Made by a program: the position numbers and the translations under genes
Shown: positions 46,512-57,802 of the stretch, in pieces
How the letters are laid out: the number at the start of each line of letters is the position of its first letter
Position numbering within the stretch: position 1 is the first letter of the stretch
Notes under the pieces: generated by a model
What the model was told of the DNA's origin: nothing
Seen by the model: only the letters and a program-made list of their open reading frames with translations
The model's database searches: none
NCBI GenBank assembly: GCA_905221605.1
Contig: CAJNDS010002246.1
Coordinates: forward strand, 548,501-612,500
Length of the DNA stretch: 64,000 nt
Source: Symbiodinium natans
Lineage: Eukaryota; Sar; Dinophyceae; Suessiales; Symbiodiniaceae
Direction: 5' to 3'

Positions 46512-46770
46512 CAAGAGGTTTAGGCTTAAGGCCAGGGACTTGGGGTCCAGGACTTCGACGCTCACCCCTTCAGTGTCCCGCCCCCGGATCCGGAACCCCT
46601 TCCCAAGAAGAGCCTGAAGCCCATGACTTAGGGCTTATAGAGCTTCGGGTTTAGGGTTTAGGGCTAGGGTTTAGAGTCTGGCGTCTTGGGTTTAGGGTTC
46701 AGGGCACCTGCTTGCCCTTGCCCTGGCAGATGTGCGCCATCTGCCGGAATCCGGGGCCCAAGCCGTTGTC
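46512..46770 (-). CDS. Two phase-matched exons, unassigned gene
   Basis: Exon 46770-46708 (acceptor catcgtcgccag|G, donor CAG|GTGCCC; DNGLGPGFRQMAHICQGKG then KQ) and exon 46598-46512 (acceptor cttgggaag|G, donor TTG|GTCTTT; GFRIRGRDTEGVSVEVLDP then KSLALSLNLL). Both start and end in phase 0; the intron is about 110 bp and includes heptamers. Confidence 0.65.
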
Positions 46771-47147
46771 CTGGCGACGATGGGGTGCAGGGTCACCAGG
46801 GTCTAGGCCAAAAAACCTGCAACCTGAAGCCCCTCATCGTCAACCCCAGCCCTAGCTGACGACCTCAAAACGCCCCTTGGAACCTTAATGGCATGCTACT
46901 TTGGGGTGTTCCCCCTTATACTAACAAACCTTGAGAATCGGGGGTTTACTAGAACCCCAGTGCTAGTGTGATGAGTTTTCCTTGGGGTTGTTCGAAAACA
47001 GCAATGTAGCACAATTTCGAAGGCGACTGTAGCAATAAGGTTGGGGTATTTAGGGATTTGGAGGTAGCGCATATGTGATTTAGGACCCAAAGCCTAGAAT
47101 CCCCTCATCCACCGCCAAAAACCGAACGGGTTAAGGGTTTAGGGTTA

Positions 47148-47381
47148 CTTGGTAGCCCAGTAGCCATATTTTAACAAGGGCACCCTTTCTTTGCTTGGTT
47201 ACTTCATAAGGGAACCCAGAACCAAACAAAAATCAAGTGCAACCTACCTTTGGAGCAGACCCTGGAAAAAAAGTATATACTTTTTAGGTATAAGTAGCTA
47301 CAATAGGAACCCAGAACCCAAAAAAAATATTAAAGTACGGTACTCCAAAAGCCAGGTAAAGGGTACCACTGGGCTACCAAG
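47148..47381. mobile_element. Small inverted-repeat element, family A
   Basis: Ends are inverted copies (cttggtagcccagt ... actgggctaccaag), total 234 bp, no coding capacity. Part of its interior (47268-47356) is nearly identical to bases 1-85 of the window. Diverged or partial relatives: 9139-9175, 46192-46300, 58388-58497, 61589-61700. Confidence 0.8.
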
Positions 47382-47559
47382 TCTCTCTGCGCACAAAAAC
47401 CCCCCCAGCAACCCGGGACCCCAACCCCGCAACCGAAGATCCAAACCCTAACCCATACACCCCTAAACCCTAAACCCCAAACCCTAAACCCTAAACCCTA
47501 AACCCACAACCCCCTGTCCCCCCCCCCCCCCCCCCCCCCCCTCCCCCGATGGGCCGAAC

Positions 47560-47620
47560 CTCAGACTCCTTGTTCTGCGCTGCCGAGGGCAGCCACGGCT
47601 CGAGGAGGTTGGCCAAGTTC
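47560..47620 (-). CDS. Unassigned exon
   Basis: Acceptor cccgcccag|G, donor GAG|GTTCGG; frame NLANLLEPWLPSAAQNKESE. Confidence 0.6.
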
Positions 47621-48698
47621 CTGGGCGGGGGTTAGGGTTTAGGGTTTAGGGTTTCGGGTTTGGGGTTTAGGGTTTAGGGTTTAGGGTTTCGGGTTTAAGG
47701 CTTAGGGCTTATGGCTTAGGTTTTAGGGTTCAGGTTTTAGGGTTTAGGGTTGAGGGTTTAGGCTGGTTTGGGGCTGGCCTGGGGAGGTTTAGAGTTTGGG
47801 GATTTAGGGAGTTTAGGGAGTTGTTCTTGGCTTTTGCTTGTTTTCCGTTTTCTGCCTTACTTGTTTTAAGGTGTTGGGCTCTCTTGTTTTGTCCGGGTTT
47901 GGGGGGAGGGGGGGGGGGGGTTGCAGGGGCGAGAGAGGAGGGCGGGGTTTCGGCTGTTTGGTGGCTTTGGATTACATGGGCCTGGCTTGGGTTTAGGGTT
48001 TAAGCTTAGGCCTGTGTGCATTCAGAAGTATGGCTGAATTATCGGATATATCTGTGCCTGTTCAAGGTACTCTGTCAGCCGTTAACCTTATAAGCTTCTT
48101 GAATGCCTTTGAAACCACTCAGTTTGAATACCTTTCAAGCGATTGAAGGTGCTTCCAAGTGAATCAATTTGAAGGCGTTCCGCAGCAAGTGGCTTGATTT
48201 CAATGCCTTTCAAGCGACTCAGCTTGAAGTTGCTTCAAAAGCCCTGGGTTTAGGGTTTAGGGTGTTAGGGATTAAGGTTTAGGGTTTAGGGTTCAGGGAC
48301 AGGTGTTCCAAGTGGCTTGATTTGAATGCAACTTATTTTGCATGCAACTGAATTTCAATGTGTTCCAGGTGTCTTGAATGCCTATCGAAAACCCTGAGTC
48401 CCTAAGGTCTTAAACAAGCATCCTGAATCAAAAGCCCTCCATATGTTGTGATGGAATGAACCTATGCAGGGCTTCTGAACCCTCAACCCTCAACCCTCAA
48501 ACCTCAACCCTCAACCCTAAACCCCAAACCCTCAACCCTAAACCCTACAGTAAGCCCTAAACTCCATAACCCCAACCCTAAACCCCAAACCCTAAACCTT
48601 AAACCCCAAATCCCAAACCCCAAAACCCCAAAACCCCAAAACCCTAAACCCTAAACCCTAAACCCTAAACCCTAAACCCTAAACCCTAAACCCTAAAC

Positions 48699-48795
48699 CC
48701 AGGCAGGCGTCTTGGCATGGAAGCCAAGCTCCCCAGCTGCGGGCTGGTCGTCAGCCAGGGCCCGGCGTAAGCCGCAGTAGAGGCTGTTGTAGGTC
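48699..48795 (-). CDS. Unassigned exon
   Basis: Acceptor gcccccaaaaag|G, donor TGG|GTTTAGGG; frame TYNSLYCGLRRALADDQPA then AGELGFHAKTPAW. Balanced composition and a heptamer-supplied donor. Confidence 0.6.
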
Positions 48796-49164
48796 CTTTT
48801 TGGGGGCGGGGGGTTTAGGGTTTAGGGTTTAGGGTCTAGGGTTTAGGATTTAGGGTTTGAGGGTTCAGGGTCCAGGGTCTAGGGTTTGGGTTTCCCTAGA
48901 ACCCCCCTATTGGGTCATTCTTGGGAACCCTTAAGGGGGATCTACTTTTTGGATCCTCCCAGGGGTCGGGTTGGGGCTCAGTCCAGGGTTTGGGGTTGAG
49001 GATCGGGCTGGGGGCTCAGGATCTATGAGGATTTAGGGTTAAGGGTTTAGGGTGTAGGGTTTAGGGTTTAGGGTTTAGGGTGGAGGGTGTAGGGTGGAGG
49101 GTGGAGGGTGTAGGGTGGAGGGTTTAGGGTTTAGGGTTGCAGGACTTGGCCACAAAGACTAATA

Positions 49165-49590
49165 TTAAGGAGTTACCGCGTGAAATACAAAAGGGCGCTC
49201 CTGAGCTTGTCTAGAATGGATAGGCGCACCCCGTCTGGTGTTTCGGACCCCCGTCTCCTTTGCGGCGCAGCCGCCCTGCACCGCACGGTCCGTGATGCGT
49301 GTCTCCGTGGCCTGCTGCAGGGGGGGCGTCCATTGCATCTTGGCCGAGACGCAGCGTTCCAGGAGCCTGCCGTGTGTCTTCTGAGCTCGAGGTCCTGGCA
49401 CCAAGCGTCTCACGACCGGCAAGGGACTTATCTCAGCCAGCGAGCAGACAGCCCAAGACCGATCGGGCCAGCTTCTGGAAGCGGGCCTTGGGAATCATGA
49501 AGGAGTTGCAGCGCTTGCTGAACCTCTTGATCTGTGACTCCACATCCCGGCACTGGCCATCACGCGGAAAACAGGTGCTCTCCGCTACAT
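49165..49590 (-). CDS. Possible histone-H3-like gene, partial
   Basis: An upstream exon starting after gatggccag| (about 49550) reads CRDVESQIKRFSKRCNSF then MIPKARFQKLARSVLG. Downstream, a frame after cacacggcag| (about 49370) reads LLERCVSAKMQWTPPLQQAT then ETRITDRAVQG and continues to a stop at 49165. The first resembles the H3 alpha-1 region (...LIxKxPFQRLVREI), the second the start of alpha-2 (...LQEATE). Spacing is about right. The rest of alpha-2/alpha-3 does not match, and plus-strand frames of about 100 codons overlap, so this could be coincidence or a degenerate copy. Confidence 0.4.
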
Positions 49591-50253
49591 GCTCTGCGGA
49601 ATAGTCCATTAGCCTGTCTAGGATGGACCTTAAAGTTCCCTAAACCTGAACCCTAAACCCTAAACCCTAAACCCTAAACCCTAAACCATAAACCCTAAAC
49701 CCTAAACATAAAAGCTTGGGGCACGTCTCGATGGGCCTGAAGCCCTGACCGGGTTGGAACCAACCATAGGTTTCTAGAGACATAAGTTTAGGGTCTAGGG
49801 TTCAGGGTTAAGGGCTTGGGGTTAGGGTTTAGGGTTATGAACTGTAGGGTTTCGGGTTTTGGGTTTCAATATCGCTGAAGTCGCGCATGTTCCTTGAACT
49901 GCACCAGAGATCCCAATGCGTTTCCTAAACCCTAAACCCTAAACCCTAAACCCTAAACCCTAAACCCTAAACCCTAAACCCTAAACCCTAAACCCTGAAC
50001 CCTGAACCCTGAACCCTGAACCCTGAACCCCATACCCTAAACCCCAACGAAGCGGCATTGGAGTCTTTCGGCTCTTGTGTTGTGTGTCTATTCGAACCCC
50101 TAAACTCTCAACCCTGAGGCCCTTTGGGGCTTGTCGGTCTTTAGGGTTCAGAGACCCTAAACCCTAAACACTAAACCCTCAACCCTCAACCCGAAACCCC
50201 AAACCCCAAACCGTAAACCCTAAACCCTAACCCTAAACCCTAAACCCTAAACC

Positions 50254-50292
<39 letters not shown>

Positions 50293-50477
50293 ACCCTAAA
50301 CCCTAAACCCTAAACCCTAAACCCTAGACCCTAGCCCTAAACCCTAAACCCTTTAGGGTTAAGGGTTTAGGACTTCAGGGCTGCACGGGGCTGTCCTGCA
50401 GGCCGCTAGCTTGCGGGCTCCGCCCGCCAGCACGGAGGCCCTGAACACACCCCCATGGGTCACGGGTTTAGGGTTTA

Positions 50478-50979
50478 ATGTCGTATCCTGATTAGTCTGG
50501 ACCCCTCCAATCATGAAAAGTTTTCCAAAAATTATTCAGGAGACAAAAATTCGATTGCCCCCCCCACAATAAAGTAAAGTTTTTCGGGCATGGGTTTCGG
50601 AAGAGAGAAAAAAGAGAACAAGATGATGAAAGAAAAGAGCAAAAGAAGAGCAGCTTCAAGTCGGAGTTCTGAGCTCATCTGAGCTTACCTGAGCTTACCT
50701 AAGTTTACCTGAGCTCTTACCTTTAGCTTTAATTACTGAGCTTACCTGAGCTTACCTGAGCTGAGCTCATCTGAGCTTACCTGAGCTTAATTACCTAAGA
50801 GGAGAGGGAGAGGAAGAGGAGAGGGAAGAGGAGCGAAGAGGAAATGAAGAGGAGCCGGTGGGGGGGGCCCGGGGCCGAAAATTAGTTTGGGGGGGTCCCT
50901 TTTTTTGGTGACACTATTGCGGGGGTGGATTTAGTTTGGGGGGGGGGGGCCCCCCACACTAATCAGGATACCACATTAG
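50478..50979. mobile_element. 500-bp inverted-repeat element, family K
   Basis: Ends taatgtcgtatcctgattagt / actaatcaggataccacatta. The interior has a gagcttacct minisatellite (50690-50790), a purine tract (50795-50860) and two ggggggg runs; no coding sequence. Confidence 0.85.
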
Positions 50980-51014
50980 GGTTTAAGGTTTAGGGTTTAG
51001 GGTTTAGGGTCTAG

Positions 51015-51219
51015 GGGTTACGCGAAGGGTGGAAGGGCATAACCCTCGGCACCCTCGAAGTCAACGCGAAAGCATGCCCAGCAATCAAGATTCCCCCCCC
51101 CTCATCTGACAACCCTCTAAACTTCATGAACCTCGCGTTCGTTCTAAGCGAAGAAAGTCTCATCCACACCTGCGATCTTGTCAGGATCTCCAACTTGTGT
51201 TTCGGCTGGCGCGTTGCAG
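51015..51219 (+). CDS. Unassigned long exon
   Basis: Acceptor ggtctag|GGG, donor GCAG|GTATAC, 68 open codons: GLREGWKGITLGTLEVNAK, ACPAIKIPPPSSDNP, LNFMNLAFVLSEESL, IHTCDLVRISNLCFGWRVA. The longest clean exon candidate on the plus strand. The minus strand is open for 60 codons too but lacks a good donor. Confidence 0.5.
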
Positions 51220-51547
51220 GTATACCCCGGGGCGCGCCCTTGAAGAGGGGCTGAACAATCGGGGCTTAAGATCAGGGCCAAAACCTATAAAGGTTTAGAG
51301 GTGGGGCTTAAGGGAGGGGGCAACTTGCCAGTGTGGGTAATCGCACGTCATGTGTTTAGGTTGCGCACAAGTTCTAGACAGGAACCCAGAATCTGAAGAC
51401 CAAACCCTAGAATCGCAACTACTTGGAGGTTCATGGGTAGCTACAAATAGGGTTATAAGTACCCTAAGTGAAATATTATAAGTATAGTTACCATAACGAT
51501 AACCCTACTTATAACTACCCATGAATCTCCAACTACTAGTAAGCCCT

Positions 51548-51640
51548 TTCGGTGCCCGCCTCCCTCTGAGCTGGCTCAGGGCGTGCTCCTGCACGGGAGC
51601 AGTGCCCTCAAAAGTGTCAGAGTAGGACGGAGTTCGGGTT
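51548..51640 (-). CDS. Unassigned exon, 3' end not fixed
   Basis: Acceptor gtggttctgtag|; frame TRTPSYSDTFEGTAPVQEHA then LSQLRGRRAPKG. No GT donor is obvious; GC and GA donors are available. Confidence 0.45.
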
Positions 51641-51879
51641 CTACAGAACCACAGGCCGTTTAGGGCTTAGGGTTTTGTTTCGTGTTTAAGGTGCCGAAAA
51701 GGTCCCACCCTATCTGCAGCGCTAAATCATCCTACATCATCCTGAATCATCCTGACTCATCCTGAATCATCCTAACTCATCCTAAAAACCTGGGTGGGCT
51801 GGAACCCCCTAAGTCTAGGGTCCAAGCCCCGAAGCCGTAGGTAAGCCAAGCACCCAGAGTGCTACCACTAACCCCTACA

Positions 51880-51996
51880 GAGTGGGGCCCCCTTACTATA
51901 CTAACTGTAGTTAAGGGACTTATAACCTAACTTAGGGTCCTTATACCCAATTTAGGGCCCTTATAACTCTACTTATAACTAGGGGGCCCCACCCTA
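51880..51996. mobile_element. Small inverted-repeat element, family E
   Basis: Ends gtggggccccctta / agggggccccac with an interior of repeated ttataac/tagggtcc motifs. A diverged inverted copy lies at 63505-63618. Confidence 0.65.
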
Positions 51997-52324
51997 TAAA
52001 CCCTCTGTGAGCACGCAGAACCTCAAGGCTGCTAAGGTTGGGTTGGGCTCCTATCTTGGGTTGAAGGCTCAGGCAAAAAGTAGGCCTGTTTGGAGGTCCC
52101 TCTGTCTACAGCAGGGTTACCCCCACGCCATTTTGGAGAAAAAAAAACCCTAAACCCTAACCCTAAACCCTAAACTCTCCCGAAACCCTGAACCCTAAAC
52201 CCTAAACCCTAAACCCTAAACCCTAAACCCTAAACCCTAAACCCTGAAAGCAAAAAAGCTTATGCTCCCAAAGCCCGGGACCCCCAACTCCCTCAACCCC
52301 GAACTCCCGCACGCTGAGACTGCG

Positions 52325-52379
52325 TCAGGGGTCCCGCATCCATGCCCTCAGAGTTTTGAGGCCCTCTTCCTCGGTGCAG
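52325..52379 (-). CDS. Possible terminal exon
   Basis: Acceptor aaactcag|; frame CTEEEGLKTLRAWMRDP and TGA. Confidence 0.4.
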
Positions 52380-52994
52380 CTGAGTTTAGGGTTTAGGGTT
52401 TAGGGTTTAGGGTTTAGGGTTTAGGGTTGAGGGTTTGGGGCATCGGGTTTCGGGCTTAGGGTTTAGTTAAGGGCTTAGGATTTTGGGTGCTGCAGGGCCC
52501 TACACCCTAAATTCGAAGCCCCTGAAACCGAAGTCTAAACCCTAAAGAGCACACTCTAAACTCTAAACCCCTACACCCTCGACGCCTGAAAATCTTCGAG
52601 ATTTGTAGGCTTGGGTGCCGTATTTCGCTGGGGTCCCCAAAGCCCTCAACAACCCAAACCCGAAGCCCTAAACCTTGGAACCCTCAAGCCCCAAAAACCC
52701 CAAACCCATAAAACCGTCAAACCCTGGAACCCAAGCCCTCAAGCCTTACAATCCTAGAACCAAACTCGACACCCCGAAGAACCCTAAAGCTGCCAAGCCT
52801 CAAGGCACCTAAACCCTAAACCCTAAACCCTAAACCCTAAACCCTAAACCCTAAACCCTAAACCCTAAACCCTAAACCCTAAACCCTAAACCCTAAACCC
52901 TTCAAGAAAGAAAAACCTGCAAGCACAGTTTAGGGTTTAGGGTTTATGCTTTAGGGTCTCCCCAAGACCCTCATTTGCCTTAGTTGGGGGGAAG

Positions 52995-53066
52995 GCCAAG
53001 GAGATCCTTCGATGTGCGGCAGTCGATGTCATTTGCCCAATTTTCTCAGGGCCGTCGGATTATTGA
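52995..53066 (+). CDS. Possible terminal exon
   Basis: Acceptor tggggggaag|G; frame AKEILRCAAVDVICPIFSGP then SDY and TGA. No family recognised. Confidence 0.45.
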   Translation, partial: AKEILRCAAVDVICPIFSGPSDY

Positions 53067-53185
53067 TTCAGGTTTTTTTTTCGGGGTCAGGCTGTGTGTC
53101 CATCGAATGCAGGTTGAGCATTTCGTGGGCGTAGGGTTTCGCGGGTTTAGGGTTTAGGGCGGAGCTTTGTCGGGTAGTTCCTTAC

Positions 53186-53535
53186 CGCATATCAGCGCGG
53201 GCGTCAGTGTCACTCCCCCAGAGTCTGTGGAAAGCTCTGGCAGCTTGCCAAGAAACCCCAACTTACACTGGGGCGCGATCTCCAATCCTCCGTCTTGCCA
53301 GTTGCCACGCCTCACACTTCTCGGCCCGGAAATGTCTTGATCAAACAGCCACAAGGCCCTAAACCCTGAACCCTGAACCCTAAACCCTAAACCCTAACTC
53401 CTAAACCCTAAACCCTAGACCCTAAACCCTAAACCCCAAACTGCTGGTCAAAGCTGCCCCCGCGGAAAAGAACGGCTCGGGTAGTTGGTTGCGGTGTTTG
53501 GTCTCGTGGCCGAGGACACAGTCAGCGTACAAACC
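53186..53535 (-). CDS. Two adjacent exons, unassigned gene
   Basis: Exon 53535-53442 (acceptor gggctgcaag|G, donor |GTTTGGGG; GLYADCVLGHETKHRNQLPE then PFFSAGAALTS) and exon 53358-53186 (acceptor gggttcag|G, donor TGCG|GTAAGG; ALWLFDQDISGPRSVRRGN, WQDGGLEIAPQCKLGFLG, KLPELSTDSGGVTLTPALIC). The phases do not join directly, so a boundary is misplaced by one base, another exon lies between, or they are separate genes. The second is 57 codons and convincing. Confidence 0.6.
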
Positions 53536-54231
53536 CTTGCAGCCCAGAAAGGTTTAGGGTTTAGGGGTTTAGGGGTTAGGGTTTAGGGGTTTAGGGGTTA
53601 GGGTTTAGGGTTTAGGGTTTAGGGTCTAGGGTTTAGGGTTCAGCGTTTAAGGTTTAGGGTTCAGGGTTTCATATTATCATAAGGGTACCAAGCAGGCCTC
53701 AAAAACCCTACGTACAAGCTCTGCAAGCCCTAAGCTCTATGAACACCAGATGCCTTTCAACTCTAGAAACCCAAAGGCCCCAATCCCATCCCCTAATCCC
53801 ACAAAGGCCCCCCCCTACCCCCCGCAACTCTCATGCTTTCAGAAGGCAAAGCCGCTAGACCCTTCATAAAGGCTGAGGGCAAACCGTAAAATCCTAAACC
53901 CCAAAACCCTGAACCTTCAACCCCAACTAAGTCGCCAAAGACGATCGCCCTTGGACACCTCTACATGTTCCAGTGTTCCAGCAAAAGCCTAAACCCTAAA
54001 CCCTAAACCCTAGATGCATCTGGACCACAACCCTCATCAAACAGAAGCAGAAGCCCTGAACCTTGAGCAAAAAAAATCAGCACCCCAAAGTACCTTCAAC
54101 GAAGCCCTACAGAAACCCTGGAAGCCCAAAACCCGAACCCTAAAAGCCCTAAAGCCCCCCAACAGAAACAAACCCGCAAGTTCCCTCAACCCGAACCCTG
54201 AACCCTAAACCCTAAACCCAAAACCCTAAAC

Positions 54232-54293
54232 CCTGCGTGCAGCCGGGCGACTCCCGTACCTGCGGCGCGCGCCTCGGCAAGCCGCTTTCGCAC
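54232..54293 (-). CDS. Unassigned exon
   Basis: Acceptor cccataaag|G; frame VRKRLAEARAAGTGVARLHA; donor either GCAG|GTACGGG inside or |GTTTAGGG at 54232. Confidence 0.5.
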
Positions 54294-55354
54294 CTTTATG
54301 GGGCCGTAGCGTAGAGTTTAGGGTTTAGGGTTTAGTGTTTAGGGTTTAGGGCTTAGGGTTTAGGGTTTAGGGTTTAGGGTTTAGGATTTACGGTTTAGGG
54401 TTTAGGGTTTTGGGGTTTAGGGTTTCGGGTTTAGGGTTTAGGGTTTAGGGTCTAGGGTCTAGGGTTTAGGGTTTAGGGTTTAGGATTTAGTTATGAGGTT
54501 TAGGGTTTAGAGTTTAGGGTACTATAATCCTTATTAAGGACGGTCAGTATAAGGGCGAACATCCCAAAACATGATTTTGTTTTTCATTCAGGATATCCTA
54601 CTTTATTGAGCTTCATTATCAGGGGACTTTTTTGGGACCTCCCCATCCTAATTTTGCCTATGTTCTGTTTGGGGGCGCCTACTTGGAGGTTAAAGGCTGA
54701 ATGGTTAAGGACTTATAGATTATAGGTTTGGGGCTATTTGGGGTTTCATGGGGTCTCTAGGGTTCTAGAGGAGGGGCTTTTAGCTTTTGAGGGCTTCGAG
54801 GGCTTGGGATTTCTGGATTTCTTTAGGGGGGCTCCTCTCGGGGTCTAGGGTCTGATGTCGGGCTGCACGGCGCAACCCTAAATCCTAAACCCCAAACCCT
54901 AAACTTTAGCAAACCCTAAACCCTAAACGCTAAACCCCAAACCCTAAACCCGAAGCCCTAAACCCTAAACCCTACACCCTAAACCCTAGACCCTAAACCC
55001 GAAACCCTAAACCCTAGGAGGGTTGTTGGACTCAAGGCTTTGGGCTTCGGGCCGAATAGTCTCTGAGGCCGGGTTTTTCGGGGTTCTACCTTGGACCTGA
55101 AGGTTGTACCCTTGGGTTTTGGGGTCCCTTTTTAAGGATCCCTCAGGGAATAAAAAGGCCATATTGAGACGGTTTTAGGGCTTAGGGTTAGGGTTTGGGG
55201 CTTTAGGGTTTAGGGTTAAGGGTTTCAGGGTTTAGGGTTTAGGGTTTTTTTGGGTTTTAGGGCTTAAGGTTTAGGGCTTAGGGTTTAGGCTTTTAGGGTT
55301 CTAGGAAGTATGGGTGCCAACCTTAGGGGTACGAGCCTTCATCCCTTGATGGGC

Positions 55355-55429
55355 CTGGTTATTCCACAGCAGCATGGGCCGGAAACGCCGGTGGTAGAGC
55401 TCCGGTAGCGGCATGTCCTTGTTCTGCAC
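55355..55429 (-). CDS. Unassigned exon with GC donor
   Basis: Acceptor cccaaag|G, donor CAG|GCCCATC, 25 codons in phase 0: VQNKDMPLPELYHRRFRPML then LWNNQ. Confidence 0.65.
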
Positions 55430-55733
55430 CTTTGGGTTTCGGGTTTAGGGTTTAGGGTTTGGGGTTAGACCCTGAACTCCTGAAAGAAGTGGGGAGATAA
55501 AAATTGCATATCGTTCTTCCGGTCATGGTTCTAAGTGGATGTGACAGAACCAGTTGAAACTGCTGTCATCCGTGATCAAGTTACCCTAAGCGCCGCTAAT
55601 CACTCAAGACGCCGTGCTGGGATGCGTGTCCTGGCCTAGAGGTTTAGGGTTTGGGGTTTAGGGTTTAGGGTTTAAGGTTTAGGGTTTAGGGTTTAGGGTT
55701 TAGGCTTTAGGGTTTAAGAAAGCCACGCTCCAC

Positions 55734-55777
55734 CCGATCCAGCAGCCGTGGCTCATCCACTCTACAACGCCAACCTC
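55734..55777 (-). CDS. Unassigned exon
   Basis: Acceptor agggcaag|G; frame EVGVVEWMSHGCWI to a GTGGAGC donor; the frame stays open further (GWSVAFLNP). Confidence 0.45.
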
Positions 55778-56088
55778 CTTGCCCTAACCCTGAACCCTGA
55801 ACCCTGAACCCTGAACCCCTGAACCCCTGAACCCTAAACCCTGCACCATAAACCCTAAACCCTAAACCCTAAGCCCTAAGCCCTAACCCCTGAGCCCTAA
55901 GCCCTAAGCCCTAAGCCCTAAACCCTAAGCCCTGCCCCACCCCCCAAGATGACAAGAGACAGAAGCCTGGGTCTCATAGCTCAGGGCTCAGGGTTTAGGG
56001 ATAAATAGGGTTTAGGGTTTAGGGTTTAGGGTTTAGGGGTTAGGGCTTCGGGTTTAGGGTTTAGGGTTTAGGGTTTAGACCCATGAGC

Positions 56089-56137
56089 CTGCCACGTGAA
56101 GCGCTTGAGGTAGCTATCCAGGGTGGCCTGGAAGGCT
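56089..56137 (-). CDS. Unassigned exon with GC donor
   Basis: Acceptor gccccaag|, donor CAG|GCTCATGG; frame AFQATLDSYLKRFTWQ. Confidence 0.6.
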
Positions 56138-56344
56138 CTTGGGGCTTAGGTCTTCTGGGTGAGAGTCGAGGGACTAAGGGTTTAGGGTTTAGGGTTTAGG
56201 GTTTAGGGTTTAGAGTTTATAAAGTATCATCCGAGACCTAAAGCCCTAGACCTTCTTGATGCAAGAGCCGAAAAAAAGCCCCCAATCCCCGAACCACTCG
56301 CCTGCCCATCCGAAACCTAAGCTCCGCGCAAAAGCCAGAGCAGA

Positions 56345-56500
56345 GTCGTAGTGGGCCCTAAACCCTAAACCCTAAACCCTAAACCCTAAACCCTAAACCC
56401 TAAACCCTAAACCCTAAACCCTAAACCCTAAACCCTAAACCCTAAACCCTAAACCCTAAACCCTAAACCCTAAACCCTAAACCCTAAACCCTAAACCCTG
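56345..56500 (-). repeat. CCCTAAA telomere-like array (G-strand on minus)
   Basis: About 22 nearly perfect heptamers. Other large blocks in this orientation: 4945-5030, 5820-5895, 6565-6705, 42410-42495, 46430-46500, 48640-48700, 52800-52900. Confidence 0.97.
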
Positions 56501-56541
56501 CTACTTCCTCTTGCGCTTCGCAAGACTTCGGGCCTTCGGGT
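56501..56541 (-). CDS. Possible last exon ending in a basic tail
   Basis: Acceptor gaccctaag|; PKARSLAKRKRK then TAG at 56501-56503. Such Lys/Arg tails are common in nucleolar proteins. Short, so tentative. Confidence 0.4.
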
Positions 56542-56749
56542 CTTAGGGGTTGAGGGGACACAGTCGGCTCCAAGAAAGCTCCTGAAACTACGAAGACCGA
56601 CATCCGAAGACAAGAAATAAGCACAAAGTCCCCTTCTCAAGGGTCAGAAGCCCCAAACCCCCTAAACCCTATACATTTATAAGCCGAATAAGCAGCCCTG
56701 AAATGCCTAACCCCCCCCCCCCCCCCAAAAAAAAAAAAAAAACAGAAAA

Positions 56750-56910
56750 CTATAAACCCTATAAACCCTATAAACCCTATAAACCCCATAAACCCTATAA
56801 ACCCTATAAACCCTATAAACCCTATAAACCCTATAAACCCTATAAACCCTATACACCCTATAAACCCTATGAACCCGATAAACCCTATGAACCTTATAAA
56901 CCCTAAAACC
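56750..56910. repeat. CCCTATAAA variant array
   Basis: About sixteen 9-bp units of ccctataaa, which read as KPYKPY on plus and GFIGFI on minus. The inverse form (tttataggg) is at 25140-25215. Confidence 0.9.
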
Positions 56911-57494
56911 CTATCAACCACCCAAATCCCCAACTCAACTTGAACGACCCAAGTCCGCCGTGGAAGTTTTGGGTTGGTTTAGGGATCCGGGTTTCGGGTT
57001 TCGGGTTTAGGGTTTAGGGTTTAAGGCTAGAGTTTTGGGTTTAGAGCTTGGGGAGGGTTGGGGTTGAATCTCAACACCCTAACATGGCCCTAAATAACCC
57101 AAAAACACCTTCAGATACACCCAACAGCCCTCCTTTGCAGTAGCCCTACACCCATAACGTAGACCCCTCTGCCGCTAAGTCAAAGCCTAACCCCCTCACC
57201 CGTAAACCCTATACCCTACTCACCCCCGCCACCCCTACACGGCCTTCCAGAAGGCTTCGTGCTGGCGGCTCCTCAGCATTACTGAATGAAAGGGTTTAGG
57301 GTTTAGAGGTAATTCGAGGATTGGGTAGGGCAAAATGACCAAACACCCAAACCCCCATTCTCCAAAAAACCCAAGCCCCAAACCCCCCTAAATTCATTCA
57401 TACTCTCCCAAACCCAAACCCTAGCCCTGAAGCCCTGCCCCCCCGCACCCTGACCAACTTTCTCTCAACCCTAACCCCCCCCCCCCCAAAAAAA

Positions 57495-57504
57495 AAAAAA
57501 CAAA

Positions 57505-57545
<41 letters not shown>

Positions 57546-57740
57546 CATATACATATACATATACATATATATGTATATGTAAATGTATGTATATACATAT
57601 ATATATATACATATATATCTGTACATATACATAGAGTATGTATACAAAAAAACATAAACATAAACATAAACATAAACATATACATATACATATACATATA
57701 AATATAATATATACATAGAAATGATATACATATATATAAA
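57495..57740. repeat. CA / TATA / ACATAA microsatellites
   Basis: Alternating ca, ta, catata and aaacat tracts with no coding content; the Tyr/Ile-rich frames are artefacts. Confidence 0.9.
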
Positions 57741-57751
57741 ACTTCTCGTAC

Positions 57752-57802
57752 CGAGCCGAAGCTCAAGTCACCCAGCTTCCCCGCGCGATGTCTGCGCTCG
57801 AC
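57752..57802 (-). CDS. Unassigned exon
   Basis: Acceptor ggctcctgcgag|G, donor TCG|GTACGAG; VERRHRAGKLGDLSFGS, phase 0 at both ends. The frame stays open upstream into a partial inverted-repeat element. Confidence 0.55.

Noticed and set aside
56637-56933. GFIGFI / KPYKPY repeat proteins
   Set aside because: Translations of the 9-bp CCCTATAAA array.
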